Assembly (NCBI RefSeq): GCF_018326285.1
Contig: NZ_AP023362.1
Coordinates: 3,410,001 to 3,474,000, forward strand
Length of the DNA stretch: 64,000 nt
Reading direction: 5' to 3'
Source of the DNA: Mycolicibacterium sp. TY81
GTDB lineage: Bacteria > Actinomycetota > Actinomycetes > Mycobacteriales > Mycobacteriaceae
The translations under genes and the position numbers were made by a program. Shown piece after piece: positions 1 to 8,297 of the stretch. How positions within the stretch are numbered: the first letter of the stretch is position 1; each line of letters begins with the position of its first letter. The notes below the pieces were generated by a model. It searched no databases. It was not told where the DNA came from and saw only the letters and a list, made by a program, of their open reading frames with translations.

Positions 1-517
1 CACCGTCGAAGTTCTCCTCACGCAGCGTGCGCAGCATGGAGAGCACCGGGGTGATGCCGCTGCCACCGGAGACCAGCAGGATGCGGCGGGGACGCTGCGC
101 GGGCAGGACGAAGTCACCACCGACGGAGTCGAGGTGAACGACCATGCCGGGCTCGGCTTGCTCGAACAGGTGGCTGGAGACCAGGCCGCCGTCGTGTAGA
201 CCGACGGTCAGCTCGATGACGGGGCTGCCCTCGGAGTTGGCCGGCGAGTAGCACCGGGTGCGGCGACGGCCGTCGATCTCGACGGTCAGGTTGATGTGCT
301 GGCCGGCTTTGAAGCCCTGCCAGGCGTCGTTGGGCTGCAGGGTCAGGGTGACGCTGCGCGGCGTCTGCCGGCGGACCGCGACCACCTTGGCGCGGGCATC
401 GTTGACAGTCCAGGTGCGGTCGAAAACCTCGGTGTACCGGTCCACGCCGTGCGGGCCGGTGAGGATGCCAACCAGGGCGGAACGCCGAACTCGGCGGCTC
501 AAAGTTTCGGTGAACAT
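1..517 (-). CDS. Ferredoxin reductase of the desaturase/oxygenase type (partial, C-terminus beyond window)
   Basis: Only the first 172 residues are present; the C-terminal end lies outside the window. The visible part is a ferredoxin-NADP+ reductase fold: the FAD-binding motif RCYSPAN (near residue 89) and the nucleotide-binding motif GGSGITPVLSML (near residue 150). In family members a plant-type 2Fe-2S domain follows, which cannot be seen here. The closest known type is the Rv3230c electron-transfer partner of the stearoyl-CoA desaturase DesA3; other oxygenase reductases are possible. The ATG at 517 is chosen because the protein fits the family from there. It is divergent from a FabR/DesT-like TetR gene, which suggests that the pair belongs to regulated fatty-acid desaturation. 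Confidence 0.85.
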   Translation of the reverse strand, partial: MFTETLSRRVRRSALVGILTGPHGVDRYTEVFDRTWTVNDARAKVVAVRRQTPRSVTLTLQPNDAWQGFKAGQHINLTVEIDGRRRTRCYSPANSEGSPVIELTVGLHDGGLVSSHLFEQAEPGMVVHLDSVGGDFVLPAQRPRRILLVSGGSGITPVLSMLRTLREENFDG

Positions 518-669
518 GTGTACACAGTGGCTGATGCCAACCGTTCGCGTCAAGGGTTAATCCGCAGGTTGTTGCCCGCATCACACGGTGAACATCCGTA
601 CGCATTTAGCTCACACAAATGTTTCAGAGTTCCCGTTTACCGCGCTGTGTAAACTTTGTTCGGTGAACA
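508..669. promoter_or_regulatory. Divergent control region with three copies of CGGTGAACA
   Basis: The nonamer CGGTGAACA occurs at 508-516, 586-594 and 661-669. The third copy is the right half of a perfect palindrome, TGTTC-GGT-GAACA, at 657-669. The first copy overlaps the start of the reductase gene and the third overlaps the GTG start of the TetR gene. GTGAAC-type half sites are known for DesT-like regulators, so these are probable operators through which the regulator controls itself and the reductase. The repeats are seen directly; the regulator assignment is inferred. Confidence 0.55.
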
Positions 670-1343
670 GTCGTACCCCTGGTTCACGCGACCGGAGGTC
701 CAGCCGCTCATCAAGCTCCCGCGTCCAGGACAACCTCTCTCGCGAAGAGCGCAAGGAAGCCACCCGCCGCGCCATCATCGCGGCCGCCCTCAAGCTGCTC
801 GACGAGGACAGTTTCAGCGCGCTCAGCCTGCGTGAGGTCACCCGCGAGGCCGGCATCGTGCCGGCGGCCTTCTATCGACACTTCGAAACCATGGACGCCC
901 TCGGGCTGGTACTGATCGACGAGTCGTTCCGCGCGCTGCGGGAGATGCTCCGCGGCGGCCGCGCCGGGCAGCTCGATCCCAAACGCATCATCGAGTCCTC
1001 GGTCGACATCCTGTTCAGCAGCGTTGCCGAACGCCCCGAGCACTGGCGCTTCATCAGCCGCGAACGCAACAGCGGCGTCACCGCGCTGCGCTATGCGATC
1101 CGCACGGAAATCCGGTTGATCACCTCGGAGCTCGCGATCGACCTGGGACGGCTGCCCGGGCTCACCACCTGGAGCGCCGAGGACCTGAACATCGTGGCCG
1201 GCCTGTTCGTCAACACGATGATGACCACCGCCGAATCCATCGACGACGCCAATGACGCCAAGGCACTGGACGACGTCAAGCGGACCGCGCGCAAGCAGTT
1301 GCGCATGATCGCCGTCGGCGTGGCCGGTTGGCACAGCGGCTAA
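663..1343 (+). CDS. TetR-family regulator, FabR/DesT-like (fatty-acid desaturation)
   Basis: A 226-residue TetR regulator. The N-terminal helix-turn-helix lies at about residues 35-80 (NLSREERKEATRRAI, then SLREVTREAGIVPAAFYRHF). The segment after it (ALGLVLIDESFRAL) and the RERNSG motif in the ligand domain resemble FabR of E. coli, DesT of Pseudomonas and mycobacterial MadR, which sense acyl-CoA and control desaturases. The GTG at 663 is preferred over a longer frame beginning at 588, because the extra residues look like intergenic DNA and the palindrome at 657-669 covers the GTG. It is divergent from the reductase and 10 bases ahead of the crotonase gene, so it may be cotranscribed with the latter. 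Confidence 0.85.
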   Translation: MNSRTPGSRDRRSSRSSSSRVQDNLSREERKEATRRAIIAAALKLLDEDSFSALSLREVTREAGIVPAAFYRHFETMDALGLVLIDESFRALREMLRGGRAGQLDPKRIIESSVDILFSSVAERPEHWRFISRERNSGVTALRYAIRTEIRLITSELAIDLGRLPGLTTWSAEDLNIVAGLFVNTMMTTAESIDDANDAKALDDVKRTARKQLRMIAVGVAGWHSG

Positions 1344-1353
1344 CGTCAGGCGC

Positions 1354-2127
1354 ATGACAACGCTGTCGCTCGCCTATCCCCGCCCCGAGATCGCCGTCCT
1401 CACGCTGAACCGGCCGGAAAAACTCAACGCGCTGAACTTCGAACTCGTCGAAGCGCTGCACAGCGCCCTCGAGGACATCCACCGGAACAACGAGTGCCGC
1501 GTCGCCGTACACACCGGCGCCGGCCGCGGATTCTGTTCCGGCCTGGACCTTTCCGACCCCAACCCGCCGGAGGCCGGTGGTGGACTCGAATTTCCACGGT
1601 CGGGTATGCGCTGGCAGGAACGGATCGCCGACCTGACGACCCGCATCCAGAACCTGCGCCAGCCGGTCATCGCCGCGGTGAACGGGCCCGCGTACGGTGG
1701 CGGCTTTGCCATCGCTCTGGCCGCCGACATTCGCATCGCCGGACCCGGCGCCCGGTTCTGCACGCAGTTCATCAAGCTGGGCATCGGTGGTTGTGACATC
1801 GGGGTGAGCTACACCCTCCCCCGGGTCGTCGGCGCCGGGCAGGCGTTCGACCTGATCCTCACGGCCCGGACGGTCGAGGCCGACGAGGCGCTGCGCCTGG
1901 GCCTGGTCTCGCGCCTGTCGGCGGATGACGTGGTCGCCGACGGCCTGGCGATCGCCGAAACCTTGTGCAGCTATGGCAAGTTCGGCGTCGAGTCGACCAA
2001 GCAGGTGCTGTGGGCCAACCTCGAGGCCCCCAGTCTGCAGGCCGCTCTGCACGTCGAGAACCGCAGCCAGATTCTCGCCGCCTCCACCCAAATCGATTTG
2101 GCGGCAAAGGCGTTCGGCAACCGATAG
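1354..2127 (+). CDS. Crotonase-fold protein (enoyl-CoA hydratase/isomerase family)
   Basis: A 257-residue crotonase-superfamily protein. The oxyanion-hole segments are visible: RGFCSGLDL near residue 60 and NGPAYGGGFAIALAADIRIA from residue 110. The two glutamates that act in classical enoyl-CoA hydratases are absent: the GGGCE position reads GGGFA, and no QPE-type motif follows. An aspartate (D148 in GGCDIGVSY) sits where isomerase-type members carry an acid. It is therefore more likely an isomerase, hydrolase or another CoA-dependent activity than a standard hydratase. It starts 10 bases after the TetR gene, so fatty-acyl metabolism under that regulator is plausible. Confidence 0.85.
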   Translation: MTTLSLAYPRPEIAVLTLNRPEKLNALNFELVEALHSALEDIHRNNECRVAVHTGAGRGFCSGLDLSDPNPPEAGGGLEFPRSGMRWQERIADLTTRIQNLRQPVIAAVNGPAYGGGFAIALAADIRIAGPGARFCTQFIKLGIGGCDIGVSYTLPRVVGAGQAFDLILTARTVEADEALRLGLVSRLSADDVVADGLAIAETLCSYGKFGVESTKQVLWANLEAPSLQAALHVENRSQILAASTQIDLAAKAFGNR

Positions 2128-2131
2128 CCGA

Positions 2132-2530
2132 CTACACCACCAGCGAGGGACTCGTCGGCACCCGCTTCTTCAGTCGTGCCACCCGGTGCAGCTGACCGAA
2201 GATGTTCAGCGAGGTGAGCATCGGGATACCCCCGATGAAGGTGCGAAACGAGGGATGGCCGCCGTGCACCTGCAGCTCGTAGAGGCACCCGACGACGTAG
2301 AAGAACCCCATGGTGAACAGGACGGCGGGTATCGCGTAGGCGAGCGGTGAGCCGGCGTCGGACACCAGCTCGTTCGCGTAGTCGATCTCGTCCTGCGACA
2401 TCGGTTGGCCTTTACGCACTTTGACCAGTACCGCTTTGTGGGCACCCACCTGTTCACCCAGTGCGGCCGCTGGGCGCCGCTCCAGCCCGCGGACGTACAC
2501 GAACACACACCCGATGAGGATCAGCGCCAC
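2132..2530 (-). CDS. Small membrane protein of unknown function, 5' end probably clipped by an IS
   Basis: 132 residues if read from the GTG at 2530. There is a hydrophobic N-terminus (ALILIGCVFVYV) and a second membrane segment around residues 60-82 (AYAIPAVLFTMGFFYVVGCL), with a soluble, charged stretch between them containing GLERRP and VRKGQP. It resembles a mycobacterial conserved hypothetical family of about 135-140 residues with two membrane segments. The frame stays open upstream of the GTG (reading DTTGL before it) and runs into the IS256-type element, so the native start has probably been lost or altered by the insertion. No function is assigned. Confidence 0.6.
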   Translation of the reverse strand: MALILIGCVFVYVRGLERRPAAALGEQVGAHKAVLVKVRKGQPMSQDEIDYANELVSDAGSPLAYAIPAVLFTMGFFYVVGCLYELQVHGGHPSFRTFIGGIPMLTSLNIFGQLHRVARLKKRVPTSPSLVV

Positions 2531-2549
2531 CAGACCGGTCGTGTCCGGG

Positions 2550-3985
2550 ACGCGGTGTAAATACGGAGCACGGGCGTAGGTTCCGCTTCACGACCTGCAA
2601 GTCTGCGAAGAAGGAGTCACGCCCGTGCCTGTTCGAGTATCAGCCGTCGATCGCATCCGCACCAGAATCGATGCCCTATTTGCCGAGGATCGGGAGCTTT
2701 CGGAGATCCTTGAAGAGGTTGCCCGGCTGGGCGCTCAACTGTTGATGCAGGCGGCCCTGGAGGCTGAGGTCACCGAGTTCCTCGGTCGCGAACGCTACCA
2801 ACGCGCTGCTGCCTGTCCCGACGCTAACGGCGGCTCGCGCAACGGGTATCGACAGGTGACGGTGAAAACCACCACTGGGCCGGTTACGTTGGAGCGGCCG
2901 AAGCTGCGTGGCACCACCGCAGCGTTTGCGTCGCGGTTGTTCGGCAAGCACGTGACGAGAACCAACGCCTTGGAGACGCTGGTGATTGCCTCGTTCGTAC
3001 GCGGGTTATCGGTGCGCGACGTGCAGGCCACCCTCGCCGAAACACTTGGCGACCAGGCCGCGATCTCCAAATCCACGGTCTCGGAAGTGTGCAAGGCGAT
3101 CCGAGCCGAATACCAGGCGTGGGCGCGTCGTCGACTTGACGAGATCACGCTGGATTACCTGTTCTTGGATGCCAGCTTCTTTCGGATGCATCCGGGGTCG
3201 CCGGCCGAGCCGGTGCTGGCCGCCTGGGGCATCACCACCGAGGGCAAGCCGGTGTTCGTCGGGTTGGCGCCCGGGACCGGCGAGTCGACCGACGCATGGG
3301 CCGACTTCCTGACTGATCTGGGCGATCGCGGCCTGGGTTGTCCACTGTTGGTTGTCTCTGACGGCGCCAAGGGCCTGATCGCAGCCATCGAACAAATTTT
3401 CCCAAAAGCGTTGCGGCAGAGATGTCTTATTCATCGACTCCGCAACGTGCTCGCGAAGATTCCCGCCGGGATGCAAGCCGAGGTCCGCGACGGCTACTGG
3501 GCCATCTTCGATACCGCCGATCTGACGGTTGAACCGGGGCCTGGGCTCGTTGAGATCATCGACAAGCGGATCGAGGCGTTCGCCGCCAAATACTTCGACC
3601 TCTATCCGGCGGCGATGCGCATTCTGCTCACCGACAAAGCTGGGTTGACTGCCTATCTGCGGTTCCCGGTCGAACACCATGGGCGCGTTCGACATTCGAA
3701 TTTTATTGAGCGCTCCTTTGGGGAGACCAAGCGTCGGACCAAGGTCATCGGCCGATTCCCCGGCGAGACCAGCGCCGTTAGCCTGGTATGGGCGGTGCTC
3801 GACCGGGCCTCGGCCGGTTGGCGCGGGCTGTCCATGACACCGGTCGGTACCCGATTGCTGCACGACCTACGTCGATCGCTGCTGGACCCACCCCGTGAAC
3901 TGCGGCTGACACCGTCCACCACGAGTAACGGCACCAACCCCCGCAGATCCCATCTCGGCCACCGCGTAACAACTCCGTGTCGCTT
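2550..3985 (+). mobile_element. IS256-family insertion sequence (ends approximate)
   Basis: The element contains one Mutator-type transposase gene. Its left end lies close to the GTGTAAATACGGAGCAC segment near 2552-2568 and its right end close to the GTAACAACTCCGTGTC segment near 3966-3981. The inward-facing ends share only a short ACGGAG match and no convincing target duplication was found, so the boundaries are approximate. To the left is the clipped membrane-protein gene; to the right is the end of a DUF6933 gene. The missing 5' end of the left gene is not found on the right side, which points to deletion or rearrangement after insertion. Confidence 0.6.
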
Positions 3986-4019
3986 TGGCAGGCTCAGTTT
4001 CGGTGACGGCTGGCGGTGA
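2625..4019 (+). CDS. IS256-family (Mutator-type) transposase
   Basis: A 464-residue DDE transposase. The catalytic acids can be placed in LFLDASFF (about residue 181), VVSDGAKGL (about residue 248) and SFGETKRRTKVIGRFP (about residue 370), the last being the family signature around the catalytic glutamate. CLIHRLRNVLAKI is the usual mutator-type segment. The GTG start at 2625 has an AAGGAG ribosome site 10-15 bases upstream. Family members usually end near 410-430 residues; here about 40 extra residues run through the right end of the element and overlap the 3' end of the DUF6933 gene by 26 bases, so the last part is probably non-native read-through. Confidence 0.9.
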   Translation: MPVRVSAVDRIRTRIDALFAEDRELSEILEEVARLGAQLLMQAALEAEVTEFLGRERYQRAAACPDANGGSRNGYRQVTVKTTTGPVTLERPKLRGTTAAFASRLFGKHVTRTNALETLVIASFVRGLSVRDVQATLAETLGDQAAISKSTVSEVCKAIRAEYQAWARRRLDEITLDYLFLDASFFRMHPGSPAEPVLAAWGITTEGKPVFVGLAPGTGESTDAWADFLTDLGDRGLGCPLLVVSDGAKGLIAAIEQIFPKALRQRCLIHRLRNVLAKIPAGMQAEVRDGYWAIFDTADLTVEPGPGLVEIIDKRIEAFAAKYFDLYPAAMRILLTDKAGLTAYLRFPVEHHGRVRHSNFIERSFGETKRRTKVIGRFPGETSAVSLVWAVLDRASAGWRGLSMTPVGTRLLHDLRRSLLDPPRELRLTPSTTSNGTNPRRSHLGHRVTTPCRFGRLSFGDGWR

Positions 4020-4479
4020 CCAGGTCGATCGGTGGGATGTAGCCGGTGATGCTGTTGATGGTGCGATGCAGGCCGTGGTGCAGCGCGTCGATGTCGCAGC
4101 GGGCCAGGCCGCCAGCGGTGGCGATGACGTGTTCGGTGGTGAACGCCAGGTCGTTGATCGTGCCCAGGATGCGGCGGTCGGCGGTCTTGGCCACGGCCAC
4201 CTGCTGGGGATCAAGATCGCCGAGCGTATCGGCGGGCAGACCCTCGACGTGCAACGCGGCCTGGATCGCCGAGACGACCGGCGGGCCGATCGGGCGCAAC
4301 CCGGCGGCGGTGACGTTCGGCATGAACACCGAGAACAAGGTCCCGGCGTGGGTCACCAGCAGGCATTTGCGTCGGTCGATCCAGACCAGGTGGGCATACC
4401 AGTCGGTCGCGCAGGCTTGGCCGATGGCCGGCTCAGGCGCCCTCAGCAGCGCCAACACCTTGGCGGTACATCGCAGCAT
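3994..4479 (-). CDS. DUF6933-like protein of unknown function
   Basis: 161 residues from the ATG at 4479 (MLRCTAKVLALL). The body has DWYAHLVWIDRRKCLLVTHA and TLFSVFMPNV, which fit the DUF6933 family, small proteins found in accessory regions and plasmids. No catalytic motif is evident. The frame is open further upstream to 4698, but that part is antisense to a pseudogene and gives no family-like sequence, so the internal ATG is preferred. It faces the IS256 transposase tail. The neighbourhood of IS element and broken genes suggests acquired DNA. Confidence 0.6.
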   Translation of the reverse strand: MLRCTAKVLALLRAPEPAIGQACATDWYAHLVWIDRRKCLLVTHAGTLFSVFMPNVTAAGLRPIGPPVVSAIQAALHVEGLPADTLGDLDPQQVAVAKTADRRILGTINDLAFTTEHVIATAGGLARCDIDALHHGLHRTINSITGYIPPIDLVTASRHRN

Positions 4480-4536
4480 CACGACCCATGATCGTAGGCA
4501 GCGTCCCCGAGGATCGGTACCCAAGAACACCGCGAC

Positions 4537-4947
4537 GTGGCGCCGGTACAGTGTGGCGACGTGTTGGTCGCCGATCTGCATCACTTCCTCGACATGCCGC
4601 ACGACGCTTCCGGTCCCGCGCGCCGCCTGGCACAACACCTGGGCGACATTGTCCGGGCGGGCACCGCCGCCAGGTCGGTGATCGGTGGGTATCGGCATTG
4701 CCGTGTCGGCGCCGCCCCGCCCACAGGCGCTGCCCCGGGCGGATGACCATCGCTATCGCCTCGGCCGAGACGGCGGCGCCGATCCGATGGTCGTGCAGCG
4801 TCTGCGACGACGAGGGGGGTGATCAGCAACTGGGCAGACTCCCCATACGACCTGCGCCGCCGCCGCTCCAGCGTTGCCCGGCGACCTCAAGGAGGTCATC
4901 GTCAGCGACACGACCGCCGCCGTGTTACGCGACCTGATGCTGCTTGA
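4537..4947 (+). pseudogene. Frameshifted conserved mycobacterial hypothetical gene
   Basis: Three consecutive pieces in shifting frames make one recognisable protein. VLVADLHHFLDMP lies in frame with 4537. VSALPCRRRPAHRRCPGRM and RWSCSVCDDEG lie in another frame from about 4675. GVISNWADSPYDL returns to the first frame after a run of six G at 4814-4819, where five would keep the frame. This looks like a widespread mycobacterial hypothetical protein with a CxxC-containing C-terminal part, usually next to a small gene like the one that follows. The frameshifts are seen directly; the family is recalled and its function is unknown. Confidence 0.55.
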
Positions 4948-5147
4948 CCCCCGACTGTGAGCGACTGGTGTACGGCATGCGCGCCCACCCAAACGGCGCT
5001 GCCTTACTGACCAATGCCGACGACCTCGAAGAGCTTATCGGGTTCGTAGCCGCCGAAGCCAACCACGAACCCAACCGCCGCCGCCAAGACCGCCTCGACG
5101 CCGCGTTCAACGCACTGACCGACGCCGCCCAAACCCTCTCCAGCTGA
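4898..5147 (+). pseudogene. Frameshifted small conserved hypothetical gene
   Basis: The first segment reads IVSDTTAAVLRDLMLLDP after an AAGGAGG ribosome site at 4889-4895. At a run of five C (4948-4952) the frame changes, and the rest reads CERLVYGMRAHPNGAALL and EELIGFVAAEANHEPNRRRQ. Removing one C rejoins the two parts into a single protein of about 83 residues. No ATG or GTG is found at the expected start; an ATC sits there. It follows the other broken gene directly. A truncated product could begin at the TTG at 4944. Confidence 0.5.
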
Positions 5148-5316
5148 GCATCTCTCGGCCCTACGCATCAGCCCTGGGCGCGCCAAAGCATCCGCAGCAA
5201 GCTACCGAACCCGCTCGCCGTTATCCCCAACACCACCAGCTCAAGCTGCAAGAGCCTGTCACTTGAGTTCCCCAGCCCGTATGCTCACCCACGAAGCTGC
5301 GAACCGACCGGTGCTT

Positions 5317-5391
5317 TTACACCCACTTTCGGACGCGACCCACCAGACCGGCGAGGATCGTCAGCCCACCCCAGAGTTCCGTGTCCGTCAT
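5317..5391 (-). CDS. Possible 24-residue protein coupled to mmpL
   Basis: The ATG at 5391 overlaps the stop of mmpL as ATGA, and a GGAGGA ribosome site lies just upstream inside mmpL. The frame encodes 24 residues: an acidic start (MTDTELWGG), a hydrophobic core (LTILAGLVG) and a basic end (RVRKW). This is the make-up of a tiny membrane-associated peptide. Stop/start coupling with a good ribosome site is the same arrangement as between mmpS and mmpL in this operon. Neither expression nor conservation is shown. Confidence 0.45.
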   Translation of the reverse strand: MTDTELWGGLTILAGLVGRVRKWV

Positions 5392-8297
5392 GCGTCTCCT
5401 CCATGGCTTCGCGCGCCTGCACCCGCTCCACTGACCGCGGGATCGCCGTCCTCCCAGAGCAGCAGTTGCCGCACGGGCTGGCGTGATCCGTAGGGCTGCA
5501 GCATCTGGCTGGCGGGGCGCGGCCGCACCTTCAGCGGCCACCAGAACCACCGCCCGAGCAGCGCCGCGATGGCCGGTGTCATGAACGACCGCACGATCAA
5601 CGTGTCGAACAGCAGACCGAGGGCGATGGTCGTGCCGATCTGACCGAGGACCCGAAGGTCGGCGAACACGAAGGACGCCATGGTGGCGGCGAACACCAGC
5701 CCGGCCGAGGTCACCACCGCGCCGGACCCTGCCATCGCCCGGATGATGCCGGTGTTGATGCCCGCGTGGATCTCCTCCTTGAACCGCGAGACCAACAGCA
5801 GGTTGTAGTCCGAGCCCACCGCCAACAGCAGAATGACGGCCAGTGCCAACACGATCCAGTACAGCTCGATGCCGAAGATGTCCTGCCAGATCAACACCGA
5901 CAGTCCGAACGAGGCGCCCAACGACAACGCCACGGTACCGACGATGATGACGGCGGCGACGATACTTCGCGTGATGAACATCATCACCAGCAGGATCAGG
6001 CTCAGCGCGGCGATACCGGCGATCATGAGGTCGTATTCGGCGCCGTCCTGAATGTCCTTGTAGGTGGCCGCAGTCCCCGCGAGATAGATCTTCGACCCGC
6101 CCAGCGGCGTGCCCTTGACAGCCTGTTGCGCGGCATGCCTGATCTCGGCGATGTGCGAAATGCCCTCGGGCGTAGCGGGATCGCCGTCGTGCGTGATGAT
6201 CATCCGGGCTGCCTTGCCGTCCGGCGACATGAACAGCTTCATCCCGCGCTGGAACTCGGGGTTGGTGAACGCCTCCGGCGGGAGATAGAAGGAGTCGTCG
6301 GTCTTCGACGCGTCGTATGCCTGGCCCAGCGCGGTGGCATTCTGCAGCGACGCGGCAGCCTGGTCGTTGAGACCTTTGTTTGTGGCGTAGTTCGTCATCG
6401 TCAGCTCGCGGTTGGTCTGCTGGCTGGCGATCTGCGGTGGGATCAGCGCGAGCAACTTCGGCTGCAGCGCATCGAGTTTGGCGATGCTCCCCGCGACATC
6501 ATTCAGCTGATCGGTCAGGTCGTCGATGCCGTCGAGCGCGTCGAATATGGACCGCAGTGCGGCACAGACCGGGATGTCGTAGCAGTGCGGCTCCCAGTAG
6601 AAGTAGTTGCGCAGCGGGCGGAAGAAGTCGTCGAAGTTGGCGATCTTGTCACGCAGGTCCTGGGCGGTCGCGACCGTCTGCTGAAATGCCGTGGCCTGCT
6701 CGTGGGTGATACCGCTCGACTGCTGTTGCAGCGAATACTGCTGCCGCAGAATGTCGATCGACTTGTTGATCACCTCGACCTGCTTGAGCAGGTCGGCGCT
6801 GCGCGCCTGCTGGAACGGCAGGTTGTTGATCTGCCCGGCGTTTCCGGCGCTGATCAGGAACGGTATCGAGGAGTGATCCAGCGGTGTCCCCAGCGGCCGG
6901 GTGATCGACTGCACCTGCGCGATGCCGTCGGTGTGGAACACCGCTTTCGCGACGCGCTCGAGCAGGATCATGTCGGTGGAGTTCCGCAGGTCGTGGTCGG
7001 CTTCGATCATCAGCAGTTCGGGGTTGAGCCGGGCCTGCGAGAAGTGCCGTTCGGCCGCGGCGTAGCCGATGTTGGCGGGGGCATCTGCGGGCATGTAGGG
7101 ACGAGTGTCGTAACTCGTCTTGTAGCCGGGCAGGGCGATCAGGCCGATGAGGGCCACCGCGACCGTCGCGACCAGGATGGGGCCGGGCCAGCGCACGATG
7201 GCGGTACCGATGCGTCGCCAGCCTTGCGTCTGCAGCTGACGCACGGGTTCGAAGAGGCCGAAGTGCCGGCCGATGCACAGCAGTGCGGGCGCGAGCGTCA
7301 ACGCGGCCACCACCGCGACGAGAACACCGGTGCCGGCGGGAATTCCGAGACTCTCGAAGTAGGGCAACCGGGTGAACGTCAGGCAGAACACCGCTCCGGC
7401 AATGGTCAGGCCCGACCCCAGGATGATGTGCGAGGTACCGCGGTACATGGTGTGGTACGCGGAGATCCGGTCTTCTCCCGCATAGCGGGCCTCGTGGAAG
7501 CGGCCGAGGAGGAAGATCGCGTAATCGGTGCCGGCGGCAATGACCAAGAGTGTCAAGAGGTTCGTCGAGTACGTCGACAGCTCGATGATGCCGGCGTTGG
7601 CGAGCACCGCGACGACACCGCGCGATGCGGTCAGCTCGATCATCACCGTGAAGATCACCATGATCACCGTCGTGACACGGCGGTAGAGCGAGAACAGCAT
7701 CACCATGATGACCCCGATGGTGATCAGCGTGGTCTTCAGCGTGCCGTGCCGGCCCACTTCGAACTGGTCGGTGATCAGGGGCGCGGCGCCGGTGAGAAAT
7801 ACCTTCAAACCTGCTGGCGGCGGCGTGGTTTCGATGATCCGGCGGACGGAGTCGACGGACTCGTTGGCCAGCGACTCACCCTGGTTGCCGGCGAGATACA
7901 CCTGAACCAATGCGGCCTTGCCGTCGGCGCTCTGTGAACCGGCCGCCGTCAGCGGGTCACCCCAGAAGTTCTGCACGTGCTGGACGTGTTTGGTGTCGGC
8001 GGTGAGCTTGTCGATCAGGCCGTCGTAGTAGTGGTGCGCGGCGGCGCCCAATGGCTGATCGCCCTCCAGGACGATCATGGCCGAGCTGTCGGAGTCGAAC
8101 TCGTGGAACACCTTGCCGATCTGTTTGGCCGCCTGCAGCGACGGCGCGTCCGTCGGGCTCAGTGACACGTTGTGCGACTCGGCCACGGTCTCGAGTTGCG
8201 GCACAAAGACGTTCGTGACCACGGCCAGGCCCAGCCAGAAGAAGGCGATCAGCACCGAGTATCGGCGGATGAAGTCGGGTACGCGGCCCGCGCTCAT
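5388..8297 (-). CDS. mmpL: MmpL-family RND transporter (MmpL4/MmpL5 type)
   Basis: 969 residues. Inner-membrane RND transporter that in mycobacteria moves siderophores, lipids or drugs across the envelope with MmpS. Domain order: N-terminal membrane helix, periplasmic porter domain, five-helix bundle with the proton-relay motif GTDYAIFLLGRF (near residue 258), a second periplasmic domain with a long Gln-rich helical region and a Cys pair in [14 protein letters not shown], then the second bundle with [12 protein letters not shown] (near residue 840). The C-terminal tail is short. It is translationally coupled to mmpS (ATGA at 8294-8297) and divergent from a TetR gene, the usual arrangement for drug- or stress-inducible MmpS5/L5-like pairs. 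The substrate cannot be told from sequence. Confidence 0.92.
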   Translation of the reverse strand: MSAGRVPDFIRRYSVLIAFFWLGLAVVTNVFVPQLETVAESHNVSLSPTDAPSLQAAKQIGKVFHEFDSDSSAMIVLEGDQPLGAAAHHYYDGLIDKLTADTKHVQHVQNFWGDPLTAAGSQSADGKAALVQVYLAGNQGESLANESVDSVRRIIETTPPPAGLKVFLTGAAPLITDQFEVGRHGTLKTTLITIGVIMVMLFSLYRRVTTVIMVIFTVMIELTASRGVVAVLANAGIIELSTYSTNLLTLLVIAAGTDYAIFLLGRFHEARYAGEDRISAYHTMYRGTSHIILGSGLTIAGAVFCLTFTRLPYFESLGIPAGTGVLVAVVAALTLAPALLCIGRHFGLFEPVRQLQTQGWRRIGTAIVRWPGPILVATVAVALIGLIALPGYKTSYDTRPYMPADAPANIGYAAAERHFSQARLNPELLMIEADHDLRNSTDMILLERVAKAVFHTDGIAQVQSITRPLGTPLDHSSIPFLISAGNAGQINNLPFQQARSADLLKQVEVINKSIDILRQQYSLQQQSSGITHEQATAFQQTVATAQDLRDKIANFDDFFRPLRNYFYWEPHCYDIPVCAALRSIFDALDGIDDLTDQLNDVAGSIAKLDALQPKLLALIPPQIASQQTNRELTMTNYATNKGLNDQAAASLQNATALGQAYDASKTDDSFYLPPEAFTNPEFQRGMKLFMSPDGKAARMIITHDGDPATPEGISHIAEIRHAAQQAVKGTPLGGSKIYLAGTAATYKDIQDGAEYDLMIAGIAALSLILLVMMFITRSIVAAVIIVGTVALSLGASFGLSVLIWQDIFGIELYWIVLALAVILLLAVGSDYNLLLVSRFKEEIHAGINTGIIRAMAGSGAVVTSAGLVFAATMASFVFADLRVLGQIGTTIALGLLFDTLIVRSFMTPAIAALLGRWFWWPLKVRPRPASQMLQPYGSRQPVRQLLLWEDGDPAVSGAGAGARSHGGDA

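Noticed and set aside
588..662. N-terminal extension of the first TetR protein
   Set aside because: The 25 extra residues lie in the divergent control region and over the operator repeats; the GTG at 663 fits the family better.
5766..7937. 723-codon open frame on the plus strand
   Set aside because: Antisense to mmpL; composition rich in Arg, Gln, His and Gly, typical of the complementary frame of high-GC genes, and no family motif.
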